Notes: a model not told the origin generated them from the sequence alone. Shown: positions 51,687-61,051, numbered from the stretch's first letter. The stretch: DNA of 64,000 bases from DATNPX01 sp036702975 (GCA_036702975.1 DATNPX010000015.1:62001-126000); one strand, 5' to 3'. Translations and numbers: made by a program.

Positions 51687-53099
51687 ATGTACCACCGCAA
51701 GAAAAATTTCGCCGTTTTAATTTCGAGCTTCTGCTTGACAATCTTGCAAGTGTTGTGCTCCTCGAATATTGCATACGCGGGGAAGGTGGCAAGTGATCTT
51801 GTAGCGGCAACAGCCAAAACTTCACTGGAAGGAAAGGTGGGAGTTGCCCGGCAAGAGTTCTCGACCCCCCCTGTGGGAAAGGCTTTAAAGAAGACTCCTA
51901 CTACAGCCCAAATTTATCAGTTCGACGAAACCCCTCTTGGCAGCAGGCAGCCATTTTTGTTCGTTCACGGCTTAAGGGGTGAGTTTTATCCGACCTTCAG
52001 GTGGACTAAAGTTGCCACTACCTTCGCCGATGATCCGACTTTTAACAAGAAGTACAAAATCTATTTACTTCGCTACTCAACGACGGTGCAGCTTGCAGAC
52101 ACTGTTCCGCAGTTCAGAGAACAGATAAATCTACTATCGGAAGAGTGCGAACACCGCCCGATAACGATTACGGCGTTGAGTATGGGCGGTAACCTCGTTT
52201 ATGAAGGCATGCTGGACAAGAAAACGGACAGCCAGGTACGTCTGGTGATGACACTCGGCACGCCGTTTCATGGTTCGCCCTTGTTCACACGCAACTGGAT
52301 TCAGTACAGCATCTACAAAAACTTCGCGATGCCATGGACGCGCGTAGACCATAGTCTGGCATTCAGATTCTATTTTCACCACAACCCCAATCTGGAAAAA
52401 GATCTGCCCTGGGATAACACAGACCATGCAATTCCTGAAGTCGGCCGGTTCTTTTCTTGGTTGCCTCTGGGACCAAGCGGGACATTGACAGTTGAAAACT
52501 CGGCAAACAAATACCTCGCCGGTATCAACGTATATCCTGTCGACAAAAAGAAGTTCATTACTTACAGCGGTTACTTACTGAATCCGTATATGAGAAGCGA
52601 ACCGGTGCGGATCGCAGAAACAACACTTCTTGCACCATATACGGTGCTCTCAATGAAGATTCCTGCGCACTTTGCCCGTGAACATGCAGTTCTGAAAATG
52701 CTTAACTGTGTAATAGGCAGTGTGGCCGTTGCAAAGCCCGCGATAGGCGAGGCTAAAACTCCGTTTCTCTATCAGCTCAACGACGGCATCACTCCTGTTA
52801 ACAGCGCACTTTTCTTGCCCGACAGTGTTCTAGAAAAGACCGCGGCAGCTAATGAATCCTCACTCGCTGGTTTGAAAGCGCTGACCGACGTCCGTCAAGC
52901 ACGAGTGTTCAGAAACATCGACCATCTCACGTTTATCGACGGATTCCACCCAGTCCGCAGTAGTCCTCTTTTGCGCGACGAGCTTGATCCAGATGGCGGC
53001 ACGAAAAACATCTTCAACTGGATGTTGAGCGATATTCTCGAACAAGACAAAGCTATAAATTCAGCGGCTACAAGCGCTAATACAGCTGCCCAACTTTAA
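51687..53099 (+). CDS. Secreted alpha/beta hydrolase (lipase/PGAP1-like)
   Basis: A 470-residue protein with a signal peptide (VLISSFCLTILQVLC, then SSNIAYA). The hydrolase core has FLFVHGLRGEFYPTF (oxyanion), the Ser in TITALSMGGNLVYEG, TLGTPFHGSP and the His near NIDHLTFIDG. It should act outside the cytoplasmic membrane on a lipid or ester. Long inserts distinguish it from compact lipases. The gene diverges from the glycosyltransferase. Confidence 0.82.
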   Translation: MYHRKKNFAVLISSFCLTILQVLCSSNIAYAGKVASDLVAATAKTSLEGKVGVARQEFSTPPVGKALKKTPTTAQIYQFDETPLGSRQPFLFVHGLRGEFYPTFRWTKVATTFADDPTFNKKYKIYLLRYSTTVQLADTVPQFREQINLLSEECEHRPITITALSMGGNLVYEGMLDKKTDSQVRLVMTLGTPFHGSPLFTRNWIQYSIYKNFAMPWTRVDHSLAFRFYFHHNPNLEKDLPWDNTDHAIPEVGRFFSWLPLGPSGTLTVENSANKYLAGINVYPVDKKKFITYSGYLLNPYMRSEPVRIAETTLLAPYTVLSMKIPAHFAREHAVLKMLNCVIGSVAVAKPAIGEAKTPFLYQLNDGITPVNSALFLPDSVLEKTAAANESSLAGLKALTDVRQARVFRNIDHLTFIDGFHPVRSSPLLRDELDPDGGTKNIFNWMLSDILEQDKAINSAATSANTAAQL

Positions 53100-53148
53100 T
53101 TTGCGCCGCAGGTTGCAGCGAGCACATTATTTACTGGAAATCATCCAG

Positions 53149-54108
53149 CTAGAACCAAACGCGACCGTGAGTGAGGGCGCCAACTGCAACTCTCAATATA
53201 GATCCGCCAAGATAGGCACCGGGATTAACGCCGTAGTTAGGACCGTAGCCATATCGCTGATAGCCATAGGCAGCCGGATACACAGGCGTCGGAGGCGGGT
53301 AGTTTTCCACGGGCGGCCAACTCGGGCCGTAAGCAGCTGATTGTTGTATGCCCTGGTCGTAGTAACCAGGCGGCGGTCCATTATCTGCGTACCGGTCGTA
53401 GTTCATGCCCACTCTATTTAATGGAGCGGCGACAATGTCTCTGCTTTGATAGCCATTGGTCATGGCGATCGCTTCGCCGCTCATGCCATTACGGTACATC
53501 TGATGCACAGAGAGATAATTGGCTAGTCGCTCCTGCTGCATACCACGCTCAGCGGCTATCTGCTCGAGCCTACCATTGACTGCATTTGCAAACGCTGAAA
53601 GATCGCCGCCTGAGCGCCCCTGCATGAGTCCTCTAATATCCATAGAGGCTTCTCGCAACTGACCATTGAAGATCTCATTGGCGACGCGACTAGCCGAATC
53701 ACCGTTGGGTCCGAAGCGATTGACTTGGCTGTAGTCGTTCGGATAGCTGTTAGGGTATTGGCGGTCATACTGGTCGGGCGAATAGGAAGTGTCCTGAACT
53801 TGTGCGATGCCACGAGTCTGGCGTCCATTGGTCAACGCAACAGTCTCGTATCCGTTGCCCATGTGCATCGCGGTCAAATGGTTCGATGTCCCCTGCATGC
53901 CATTCTCATAAGCCATGCGTTGCAGGTCTTGGTTGACGTGGCGGACGAACGCCTCAGCTTGCTGGGAATTGCGACCCTGCAGCATATAACGAGTATCTGA
54001 AGCAGCCGACTGCAGGTCGTGCTGAAAGATTTCGCTGGCTACACGATGCGCCGCCTGGTCTTCGCCTCCTGGCCGCCTTTGGTTATAGTAACCGCTATCA
54101 AATGTCAT
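53149..54108 (-). CDS. Duplicated-domain protein with a Pro/Tyr-rich tail
   Basis: A 319-residue protein. Two tandem copies (about 20-105 and 130-215) of an 85-residue domain share EIF..L..A..D.R.L.QGR, AF...VN..L..A...GMQ, and ALTNG-Q-RGI/AMTNGYQSRDI. The C-terminal 100 residues are rich in Pro, Tyr and Gly (NGPPPGYYDQ, YGYQRYGYGPNYG). No signal peptide or membrane helix except a weakly hydrophobic end. Start ATG at 54108 has AGGAG upstream. The family was not recognised. Confidence 0.65.
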   Translation of the reverse strand: MTFDSGYYNQRRPGGEDQAAHRVASEIFQHDLQSAASDTRYMLQGRNSQQAEAFVRHVNQDLQRMAYENGMQGTSNHLTAMHMGNGYETVALTNGRQTRGIAQVQDTSYSPDQYDRQYPNSYPNDYSQVNRFGPNGDSASRVANEIFNGQLREASMDIRGLMQGRSGGDLSAFANAVNGRLEQIAAERGMQQERLANYLSVHQMYRNGMSGEAIAMTNGYQSRDIVAAPLNRVGMNYDRYADNGPPPGYYDQGIQQSAAYGPSWPPVENYPPPTPVYPAAYGYQRYGYGPNYGVNPGAYLGGSILRVAVGALTHGRVWF

Positions 54109-54252
54109 AGTAACGACTCCTGCCATGTCCCTTTAAAATAATGCGGCGTCGCTCTCCATCGGACAATGGGAGAAATACGACTTCGATCGGCGCTTTTTGT
54201 AAAGGTGACTCCCACGGCATCGAGGATTGAAGAATTATCACGTCATACATAG

Positions 54253-54282
54253 TTGACGGCGCATCCGATCCGGGAATAGTAT
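54253..54282 (+). promoter_or_regulatory. Sigma-70-type promoter of the aspS leader
   Basis: TTGACG (54253-54258), an 18-bp spacer and TAGTAT (54277-54282) lie 43 bp upstream of the leader peptide. Transcription from about 54289 would cover the whole attenuator. Confidence 0.55.
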
Positions 54283-54324
54283 TAGCTACTCGACTCAGGC
54301 AGTTGTGTCTTCCTTAAGAAGGTC

Positions 54325-54456
54325 ATGTTTCGCCAATTTCTGATTAGCTTGTATGTGGCGCCCGTGCCCAATAACGCTGGTACAAATACCTGCGTCGAGT
54401 CTGCTTTGAATAATAATAACGATAATAACGATCCCGAGCTGGCGGTCGGTACTTAA
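54325..54456 (+). CDS. Asn/Asp-rich leader peptide of the aspS attenuator
   Basis: A 43-codon frame (ATG 54325, TAA 54454-54456) preceded by AAGAAGG. It encodes 9 Asn and 2 Asp, with a run at codons 29-36 of AAT AAT AAT AAC GAT AAT AAC GAT (N-N-N-N-D-N-N-D). It lies just upstream of a terminator and of the aspartyl-tRNA synthetase gene. A ribosome stalled in this run would leave the antiterminator segment 54442-54448 uncovered. This is the layout of amino-acid-responsive leader peptides such as hisL and pheL. Confidence 0.72.
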   Translation: MFRQFLISLYVAPVPNNAGTNTCVESALNNNNDNNDPELAVGT

Positions 54457-54521
54457 CGTTTCATCAAAGCGCTTAAAGTAAAAGACGACCGCAATCGACA
54501 GACTGCGGTCTTTTCGTTTTT
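54442..54521 (+). terminator. Attenuator: mutually exclusive antiterminator and terminator stems
   Basis: Terminator stem GACCGCA (54487-54493) with TGCGGTC (54504-54510), loop of 10 bases, followed by TTTTCGTTTTT. The 5' arm CGACCGC (54486-54492) can instead pair perfectly with GCGGTCG (54442-54448), which lies in the last codons of the leader peptide. The two pairings exclude each other. The T-tract ends just before the GGAGGAG ribosome site of aspS. Confidence 0.75.
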
Positions 54522-54531
54522 GGAGGAGTTT

Positions 54532-55875
54532 ATGGAAGCGAGTCTCATTTCAGTCGGGGAATTGTCGTCGCGACAAGGACAAACGACGATGCTACAGGGT
54601 CATGTTCAAACAGTTCGTGACCTAGGCCAGATCATCTTTCTCATGCTCAGAGACCAGTCAGGGCTAGTGCAAGTGATCGTCGAACAACCAGAACTATTGG
54701 AGACAGCCCGCTCAGTTTCTGTTGAGACGCCGATTCGAGTCGAGGGCAGCGTGGTCATGCGGCCAAAAAGCAACGACAGCTACGAGCTTCGCGCATCCAG
54801 GCTCACCCTACTTTCCGAGCTGGCAGAACCATTGCCGGTTGAAATCGGCAAAGCAGAGAAAATGAAAAATCTGTCGCTTTCAGCCATGCTCGACTATCGA
54901 CCGGTGACACTACGAAGCCCGTCCAGTAAAGCCGTCTTCAAGGTAGAAGCAGCTTTCTGTGCCGGATTCAGGCAATACCTGAACAGTAAGGGATTCACTG
55001 AAATTCACTCGCCCAAAATTGTCTCGACTGGCACCGAAGGCGGTGCGCAACTGTTCAAACTAGATTATTTCGGTACTCCTGCCTATCTGGCACAGAGTCC
55101 ACAGTTCTACAAACAGATAATGGTGGGGGTCTTTGAACGTGTATTCGAAATAGGACCGGTCTACAGGGCAGAAGAGCATGACACCACACGTCACTTGAAC
55201 GAATACGTGAGCATGGACTTTGAAATGGGCTTCATAGAGTCAGAACAAGATCTGATCGCTATGCAGACAGGACTTTTGCGGCACATGTTCGAAACCGTTC
55301 GCGAATCATGTCCGGCTGAATTGGAGCTATTCAAGGCCACACTGCCTGCGATCACGACAATTCCGCAAATAACTCTCGCCGATGCAATCGACCTGCTGCA
55401 ATTGGAGACCAAGTGGCGGCCAGCACCGACGAGCGAAGATTCAATTCCGGACCTCGATCCGGAAGGTGAACGCTTGCTCACTCAGTACTTCGCCGAACAC
55501 GAAGGCTCGGAACTTGTGTACGTAACGCGTTATCCTCATTCGGTTCGCCCCTTCTACGCCATGCCGGTGGAAGAAGCGGTCGCTGGCGGACGCAAGATGA
55601 AACTCAGCCGCAGCTTCGACTTGCTCTACCGCGGCCTTGAGATAACGACTGGTGGTCAGCGCTTGCACAAGCCGACCGAACTCAAACAATCGATGCAAGA
55701 GCGAGGATTAGACCCCAATCAATTTGGCGACTACTTGCAGTGCTTCCGTTACGGCATGCCACCGCATGGAGGATTGGCTATAGGATTGGAACGTCTCGCC
55801 AAGCAGCTGCTCGGCCTACCGACAGTAAAATTGGCAGCGTTGTTTCCGCGCGACATCAACAGATTGCGCCCGTAA
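54532..55875 (+). CDS. aspS: Aspartyl-tRNA synthetase, archaeal/non-discriminating type
   Basis: A 447-residue class II synthetase. The N-terminal OB anticodon-binding domain (about 15-105) has GHVQTVRDLGQIIFLMLRDQSG. The catalytic core has GTEGGAQLFKLDYFGTPAYLAQSPQFYKQ, motif 2 in FEIGPVYRAEEHDTTRHLNEY, RGLEITTGGQRLH and motif 3 in GMPPHGGLAIGLERL, ending FPRDINR. The short form without the bacterial GAD insert is the archaeal type, often non-discriminating: it also charges tRNA-Asn with Asp for transamidation. The Asn/Asp-rich leader fits such dual duty. ATG at 54532 with GGAGGAG; the TTG at 54520 is unlikely. Confidence 0.93.
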   Translation: MEASLISVGELSSRQGQTTMLQGHVQTVRDLGQIIFLMLRDQSGLVQVIVEQPELLETARSVSVETPIRVEGSVVMRPKSNDSYELRASRLTLLSELAEPLPVEIGKAEKMKNLSLSAMLDYRPVTLRSPSSKAVFKVEAAFCAGFRQYLNSKGFTEIHSPKIVSTGTEGGAQLFKLDYFGTPAYLAQSPQFYKQIMVGVFERVFEIGPVYRAEEHDTTRHLNEYVSMDFEMGFIESEQDLIAMQTGLLRHMFETVRESCPAELELFKATLPAITTIPQITLADAIDLLQLETKWRPAPTSEDSIPDLDPEGERLLTQYFAEHEGSELVYVTRYPHSVRPFYAMPVEEAVAGGRKMKLSRSFDLLYRGLEITTGGQRLHKPTELKQSMQERGLDPNQFGDYLQCFRYGMPPHGGLAIGLERLAKQLLGLPTVKLAALFPRDINRLRP

Positions 55876-55947
55876 ACTAAGAAGCCGCGTTGGCGCTTGC
55901 ACTGATTGCACAGCGCCTTGACACCTGATCAAAACCGCTTAGGCCAA

Positions 55948-57003
55948 CTATGGTTGCGGCGGTTCCAGGTCTAATACCACTTTCGAAGGCAGCGTCGGGT
56001 CCACAGACTGAGCGCTCTTCACATCATCACGGGCCAACACAGGTTTCTTCATTAGCATATGCACCGCCGCTCTCGCCAGATAAAACTGCGAGTTCTGTGG
56101 CGACAAGCGAATTGCATCAGAAAAATCGGCAATCGCCTGGTCGTACTCTTTCAAATACTGATGTGCGCGACCCCTGTGATAATAGTTCGTGGCGTTATCC
56201 GAGTCAGCTCGAATCGCTTCCGAGTATTGATCCACTTGCTTCTTGAATTTATCGCGCCCAATCTGATCGAAACTGTCGTCTTTTTTCTTGGCCGCCTTAA
56301 CCGCTTTCACCTTAGCTTTGCCAGTAGTTTCCTCGAGAGTCATGTTGCTGGTTGAAATCGTAGCTGGCTTACGATTAGGGTCGTCACCGATAGGAATCGG
56401 TAAACCATCCGGATAAAGCCTTTCCATAGCAGTTTTGTAGAGCTCGACTGCGTGCGAATTCGTAGTTTTCTTGACGTAGTTGCCACCACGCTCATCCAGC
56501 TCTTGACCGGCTTTGAATTTGCGACGACCGACGACAGCCGTAGATGGCTGCAGATCAGCATTGCGCTTTTCAGCCGGAAAGGCAAAATATTGTGTTGCCA
56601 GCTTAGGATCGAATTTTATTGCCTTCTGGTAGTCAGTGATTGCATTGTCATCTTGGCCAAGATTTGCGTAAGTGTTACCGCGCCACAGGTAGTACTCTGA
56701 GTTGTTCGGCGCGCTCATCATGGCGTGACTAAAATCGTCCAAAGCTTGCGAATAGTTTTTTAAATTGTAGAAGCATTGCCCGCGCAGTGAATAAGCACGG
56801 GGATTCTCGGAAGATAGTCCGATCGCTTCACCGAAGGAGACGATGGCACCATCATAATCTCCGCGCGCCATGCGTTCTCTTCCTTGATCGAAGGCCGGGC
56901 TTTGAAAGTCTGCATAAACGGGAAGCGCCGCAAAAACACAAGCGAGAAGACTGGCTGTCAGAGCGCGCTTGTGTGACGAGTGGAACAGACCGACGAACTT
57001 CAT
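55948..57003 (-). CDS. Secreted TPR protein
   Basis: A 351-residue protein with a signal peptide (ALTASLLACVFAALPVYA). Three TPR units follow (about 35-135), then a basic linker with Lys-rich stretch (KVKAVKAAKKKDD), and two more TPRs near the C-terminus (AIRADSDNATNYYHRGRAHQ). ATG at 57003 has GAGG upstream. Periplasmic scaffold; function unknown. A lineage-typical architecture. Confidence 0.8.
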   Translation of the reverse strand: MKFVGLFHSSHKRALTASLLACVFAALPVYADFQSPAFDQGRERMARGDYDGAIVSFGEAIGLSSENPRAYSLRGQCFYNLKNYSQALDDFSHAMMSAPNNSEYYLWRGNTYANLGQDDNAITDYQKAIKFDPKLATQYFAFPAEKRNADLQPSTAVVGRRKFKAGQELDERGGNYVKKTTNSHAVELYKTAMERLYPDGLPIPIGDDPNRKPATISTSNMTLEETTGKAKVKAVKAAKKKDDSFDQIGRDKFKKQVDQYSEAIRADSDNATNYYHRGRAHQYLKEYDQAIADFSDAIRLSPQNSQFYLARAAVHMLMKKPVLARDDVKSAQSVDPTLPSKVVLDLEPPQP

Positions 57004-57274
57004 TTGAACCTCAAACTGCTGGTAAGTGAATTTAGAACAGAACCAAGGCTGCACGCGCAACAGCACACATCCTTTATTTCATGAAGTGTGGCGTTTTTGT
57101 GACTTGCTTAGTATAGATTAAGCCGATTGCGATGAGATTAATCGCCCAAAAGCAGACTTTACCCTTATACTGCCCTTAACGATTCGTTAAGCATTCAAAC
57201 ATATCTTTTGCGAACGCCCATCTGGAAGCGTCGCGGGCATCCTGTTCCACACACTTAGAGGAGGTCCGATACTT

Positions 57275-57529
57275 ATGCGGATTGAACTAGTCTACGCGCC
57301 AGGTTGCAATAACTACAAGAAAGCCAAAACCACGCTGGAAGCCGTGATTGCCGAGGAACGCCTGCCGTGTCACATTGAGATGGTCGAACATGCAGACCAG
57401 GCTCATGATAGACCAGCTGTGCGTGTAGACGGACAGGACCACCATGTAAGCCACTTCGAAGCTCTTCGCGATTTTCTCTCAATGAAGTGGAAAGAGCTGA
57501 CTGAATCTCAGTTTCGCCACGCACATTGA
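57275..57529 (+). CDS. Small thioredoxin-fold protein
   Basis: An 84-residue protein with a thioredoxin-like start (IELVYAPGCNNYKKAKTTLEAVI) but only one Cys at the active-site position and a second, distant Cys (LPCHIEMVE). The remainder matches small DUF2703-like or alkylmercury-lyase-associated folds. GAGGAGG precedes the ATG. Possible role in redox or metal handling. Confidence 0.55.
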   Translation: MRIELVYAPGCNNYKKAKTTLEAVIAEERLPCHIEMVEHADQAHDRPAVRVDGQDHHVSHFEALRDFLSMKWKELTESQFRHAH

Positions 57530-57681
57530 CTATTGTCGGATACCGAACAAGCTCCGTCCATAAGAACAGCAAATGGCTCGGAGCCAGCAACTGACACCGC
57601 TGTTACACCAGTGGGAGACATCAAATAATATGGAAACAACAAAGTAACAGTACTTCTCCCCGCTCCTGAATCAATCCCGGT

Positions 57682-57710
57682 AAATGCCCAGCTATATTGG
57701 CTGGGCATTT
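57682..57710 (+). terminator. Hairpin of terminator type
   Basis: AAATGCCCAGC pairs perfectly with GCTGGGCATTT (11 bp, 7-base loop), with A/T-rich outer arms on both strands. It lies between the thioredoxin-like gene and the second MBOAT gene. Confidence 0.55.
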
Positions 57711-57795
57711 GCTTATAACCATTATCTAAGGCAGAAGACAAGCAAGCTAGTTATTATTGACAAGCTCGCCAGAACTTCCGGGGCATAGCTTTTAA

Positions 57796-59274
57796 ATGCT
57801 TTTCAACTCAATCAAGTATTTAGTCTTCTTGCCCGTGGTCTTTGCTTTATTTTGGCTGAGCCCGCAGCGTTTTCGCACACCTATATTGTTGATAGCCAGC
57901 TACATCTTCTACATGAGTTGGCGTCCGATCTTTGTCTTTCTCATACTGGGGCTGACGACTATCAACTTCTTCTTTGGCAAGTGGATAGACGAAGCAAAGG
58001 GCGAAAACAAAAAACGCAAAGTGCTACTTGCGACCGCAGTTGCTACAAACCTCGCCACACTCGCATTCTTTAAATACGCTTATTTTCTCGACGATTCGCT
58101 AGCCACAATTCTCCACCCGATGGGCATAACCATAGGCAAGTTACCCTTCGATATTATTCTGCCGCTCGGTATCTCATTCTTCGTTTTCGAATTCATCCAT
58201 TATGTAACCGACATTTATCGCGGCAGCGAGCCGATCAAGTCATTCGTCAATTTCGCTCTTTTCGCCAGCTTTTTCCCAACCCAGATCGCTGGTCCCATCA
58301 AGCGTTTCCAGGACTTCATTCCTCAATTCATTTCACCGGCAAAATTCTCAGTTGAGAACTTTGATGATGGAATCGCCCTCATCCTGCTCGGACTATTCAA
58401 AAAAGTCTTAATCGCAGACAATCTAGCCTTTTTTGTCGGTGGTGGTTATGCCCATCCAGAGTTGTTTACCGGGCTCGACCTCTGGCTTTACACTTGGGCG
58501 TTCGCTTTCCAGATTTACTTCGATTTCTCCGGATACACGGATATCGCCCGCGGTTCAGCGCTACTGTTCGGCTTCAAAGTACCGATCAACTTCAATCTTC
58601 CCTATCTGGCCGAAAACGTCTCTGACTTCTGGAGACGCTGGCACATTTCCTTATCGACCTGGCTTAGAGATTATCTGTTTATTCCGCTCGGCGGCTCGCG
58701 CACTTCCAATTTGAAAGTAGCGAGAAATCTGCTCATGACGATGACTCTAGGCGGACTTTGGCATGGCGCCAGCGCTCACTTTCTGGTTTGGGGGCTTTTC
58801 CACGGCATCGTTCTCGGACTGCACAGGCAGTTCAAAATGTGGCGCGAAGAGAGCAGTTCAGCCATCGCCCGAACGATCTCATCTTTCATATCGAGCCCGT
58901 TTGGAAACGGACTGTCTATACTTCTTACCTTCCAAACAATCTGTATAGGTTGGGTATTCTTCCGCGCGGAAAGCATCAGCAGCGCCTTTGTCATCTTGAA
59001 AAAGCTCTTCTTCGTGGACGCCGCTTCCTCTGGGGCTTCGGCATTGCAGATGGTGCTTCCAACAATCAATTACCCTCTCATCTACCCATGCATCTATTTC
59101 ATACTGCCGGTGCTGGCTTTGGCTCACTTAGCCATGGGCTGGCTGCAGAAGCATCCAGTCATCATTCAACGCTCACCCAAGCTGCTGAAAGCTGCCTGGT
59201 GTCTTGCGCTGATGCTTCTAATCGTTGTCTTCTCGCCAGACAAATCGCCACGGTTTATTTACTTCCAATTCTAA
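57796..59274 (+). CDS. MBOAT-family O-acyltransferase (AlgI-like), copy 2
   Basis: A 492-residue membrane protein, clearly paralogous to 30404-31879 along its whole length (LPLGISFFVFEFIHYVTDIYRGSEP, FPTQIAGPIKRFQDF, YFDFSGYTDIARGSALLFG, WRRWHISLSTWLRDYLFIPLGG, LGGLWHGASAHF with the catalytic His, and the same C-terminal FIYFQF). It probably acts with the SGNH partner downstream (19 bp gap). Different specificity from copy 1 is possible but not shown. Confidence 0.93.
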   Translation: MLFNSIKYLVFLPVVFALFWLSPQRFRTPILLIASYIFYMSWRPIFVFLILGLTTINFFFGKWIDEAKGENKKRKVLLATAVATNLATLAFFKYAYFLDDSLATILHPMGITIGKLPFDIILPLGISFFVFEFIHYVTDIYRGSEPIKSFVNFALFASFFPTQIAGPIKRFQDFIPQFISPAKFSVENFDDGIALILLGLFKKVLIADNLAFFVGGGYAHPELFTGLDLWLYTWAFAFQIYFDFSGYTDIARGSALLFGFKVPINFNLPYLAENVSDFWRRWHISLSTWLRDYLFIPLGGSRTSNLKVARNLLMTMTLGGLWHGASAHFLVWGLFHGIVLGLHRQFKMWREESSSAIARTISSFISSPFGNGLSILLTFQTICIGWVFFRAESISSAFVILKKLFFVDAASSGASALQMVLPTINYPLIYPCIYFILPVLALAHLAMGWLQKHPVIIQRSPKLLKAAWCLALMLLIVVFSPDKSPRFIYFQF

Positions 59275-59292
59275 AATCGAATTCTCAGCAGC

Positions 59293-60507
59293 ATGGCAAG
59301 CGCACCGACACTAACTAAACCAGAAGCGCTCGACGAACACATCGCGAGCAGACCCGGTGCTGCCAAAATGACCGCGAGCTTCGTGCTAGTCGCACTCGGC
59401 TTATATCTAGTGCTCGACTGCATTGCGCGCTTCAGCTACCCTTACTGGCCAATGGACCATTACAATTCGCCAAACCGCAGCTGGACCTGGTGGGCGATGC
59501 GAGACTTCCGAGCACAGAAAGAAACACCCGACATAGTCTTATTGGGCTCTTCATTGATGGTTATGGCTTTACATGGTGGTGACGCCACGGCTTTCCATAT
59601 ACCGCAAAACAATACTTTGCATCATAAAAGTCTGCTGTTGGAACAGCTTTTGAACCAGTCCCTACACCGCAACTACTCGATCTTCTCATTCGCTATAGCC
59701 GGGCAGATGGTGTCGGACGCTTATTCCATTACCTCTTGCTGTCTGGATGGCAAACAAAAGCCCAATTACATTATTTACGGCATCGCGCCTCGCGATTTCA
59801 TGGACAACACGCTGCCTAACCCAGCCAGCACAGAGACTTTCAAATATTTCAGCCGCGTATCAGATCTCTCTCATATCGCCATGCGCGCCAGACCATCTAT
59901 TTGGGATCGTTTCGATTATTGGGTTGGTAACGTCAGCTTTCTCTACGCACACCGCAACGATCTCTTGTCGCTTCAACATCGCTACATCAAACTGTTTTTC
60001 GCCAAGACGCATTTAATGGACGACCTTAATCTGGCTCATACTCCGATCGCCCTGCGAAAACTAGCCATGTTAGAGCTTCCCGAAGATAATGCCGTAAACG
60101 AAGTGTTTACGGCACCTTACAGACCAGACGAAAAATATCTCGACAACTCTTCTGAATACAGAGCGAGATACCGCCAGTTCAATCACAAGCTGTTTAAAGA
60201 GCAAAGCTCGTATCTATCTGACCTGATGAATCTGTGTGACAAGCGTGGCATTAAGTTGATTATCGTCAACATGCCAGTTACAGCGGGAAACGTTCAGCTT
60301 ATGCCGCCGGGCTTTTATCCACAATATCTTGAGACAGTGAAAACCATGACTGCAGCTCACCATCAAGATTTCATCGACATGAACGATCCAGAGCAATTTC
60401 CCGACAACTGCTTTCTTGATAGCGTTCACTTGAACGGTAAAGGTGGGGTGACTTTCTTCGGAAAATTGGCGCAGGAACTTGTCACGACAAAAGCTCTAAG
60501 TCGCTAA
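59293..60507 (+). CDS. SGNH-like membrane-anchored acetyl-transfer partner, copy 2
   Basis: A 404-residue protein with one N-terminal membrane helix (MTASFVLVALGLYLVLDCIA) and the SGNH-like domain: IVLLGSSLMVMA (Ser), FSFAIAGQMVSDAYS, YIIYGIAPRDFMDN and DSVHLNGKGG (Asp-x-x-His). It is homologous to 31972-33267 and follows its MBOAT partner. Extracytoplasmic transfer of acetyl groups to a glycan is the likely role. Confidence 0.8.
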   Translation: MASAPTLTKPEALDEHIASRPGAAKMTASFVLVALGLYLVLDCIARFSYPYWPMDHYNSPNRSWTWWAMRDFRAQKETPDIVLLGSSLMVMALHGGDATAFHIPQNNTLHHKSLLLEQLLNQSLHRNYSIFSFAIAGQMVSDAYSITSCCLDGKQKPNYIIYGIAPRDFMDNTLPNPASTETFKYFSRVSDLSHIAMRARPSIWDRFDYWVGNVSFLYAHRNDLLSLQHRYIKLFFAKTHLMDDLNLAHTPIALRKLAMLELPEDNAVNEVFTAPYRPDEKYLDNSSEYRARYRQFNHKLFKEQSSYLSDLMNLCDKRGIKLIIVNMPVTAGNVQLMPPGFYPQYLETVKTMTAAHHQDFIDMNDPEQFPDNCFLDSVHLNGKGGVTFFGKLAQELVTTKALSR

Positions 60508-60594
60508 AACCCTTGGTACAAGTACTATTCAGGTGTTTCGGTTCTTCGGGACGAGCCAGCTCAGGTACAATAAAAACAGGTCGTGGGGAGTCTT

Positions 60595-60864
60595 ATGCGA
60601 AAGACTGCTGGGAATCAAGACACGTGGTTGATGGCCCTCGGTGAAGCGATAAGAGGCCGGCGCATGCAGTTGCAAATCTCGCAACAAGATCTCGCAATCG
60701 ACGCCGGAGTGCACCGTACCTATATTTCAGATATTGAGCGCGGTTCTCGCAACCTGACTGTGTTAACCCTAAACAGAATCGCGCAGGCCCTCGAAACAAG
60801 CGCTTCAGCACTTTACATAAAGGCTGACGAACTATTTGCTGCTGGCGGGAATGACTCAACTTAG
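60595..60864 (+). CDS. XRE-family HTH regulator
   Basis: An 89-residue protein with a canonical HTH_3 domain (about 15-72): LGEAIRGRRMQLQISQQDLAIDAGVHRTYISDIERGSRNLTVLTLNRIAQALE. GGGAG lies upstream of ATG 60595. A short acidic tail follows. Often found with restriction-modification or toxin systems; no such partner is visible here. Confidence 0.85.
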   Translation: MRKTAGNQDTWLMALGEAIRGRRMQLQISQQDLAIDAGVHRTYISDIERGSRNLTVLTLNRIAQALETSASALYIKADELFAAGGNDST

Positions 60865-61051
60865 CAGTCTTATCCGAAAATCACCAAATCTGCATCCGCA
60901 GGCCGGCGCCACCATATCTAGCATCAGTAAAGTCAAGTATTTCGGAACATCCGAACATCAAGTCCGGAAGTGGAACTTAGAACGAAGTCTCCCGTCTCAA
61001 ACCTCCGTACATCGTTCCGCGATTTTTGTCGCACGCGCGGAGGAACTAACT

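Noticed and set aside
57508..57741. 77-residue minus-strand open frame
   Set aside because: It crosses a terminator hairpin and has no recognisable feature.
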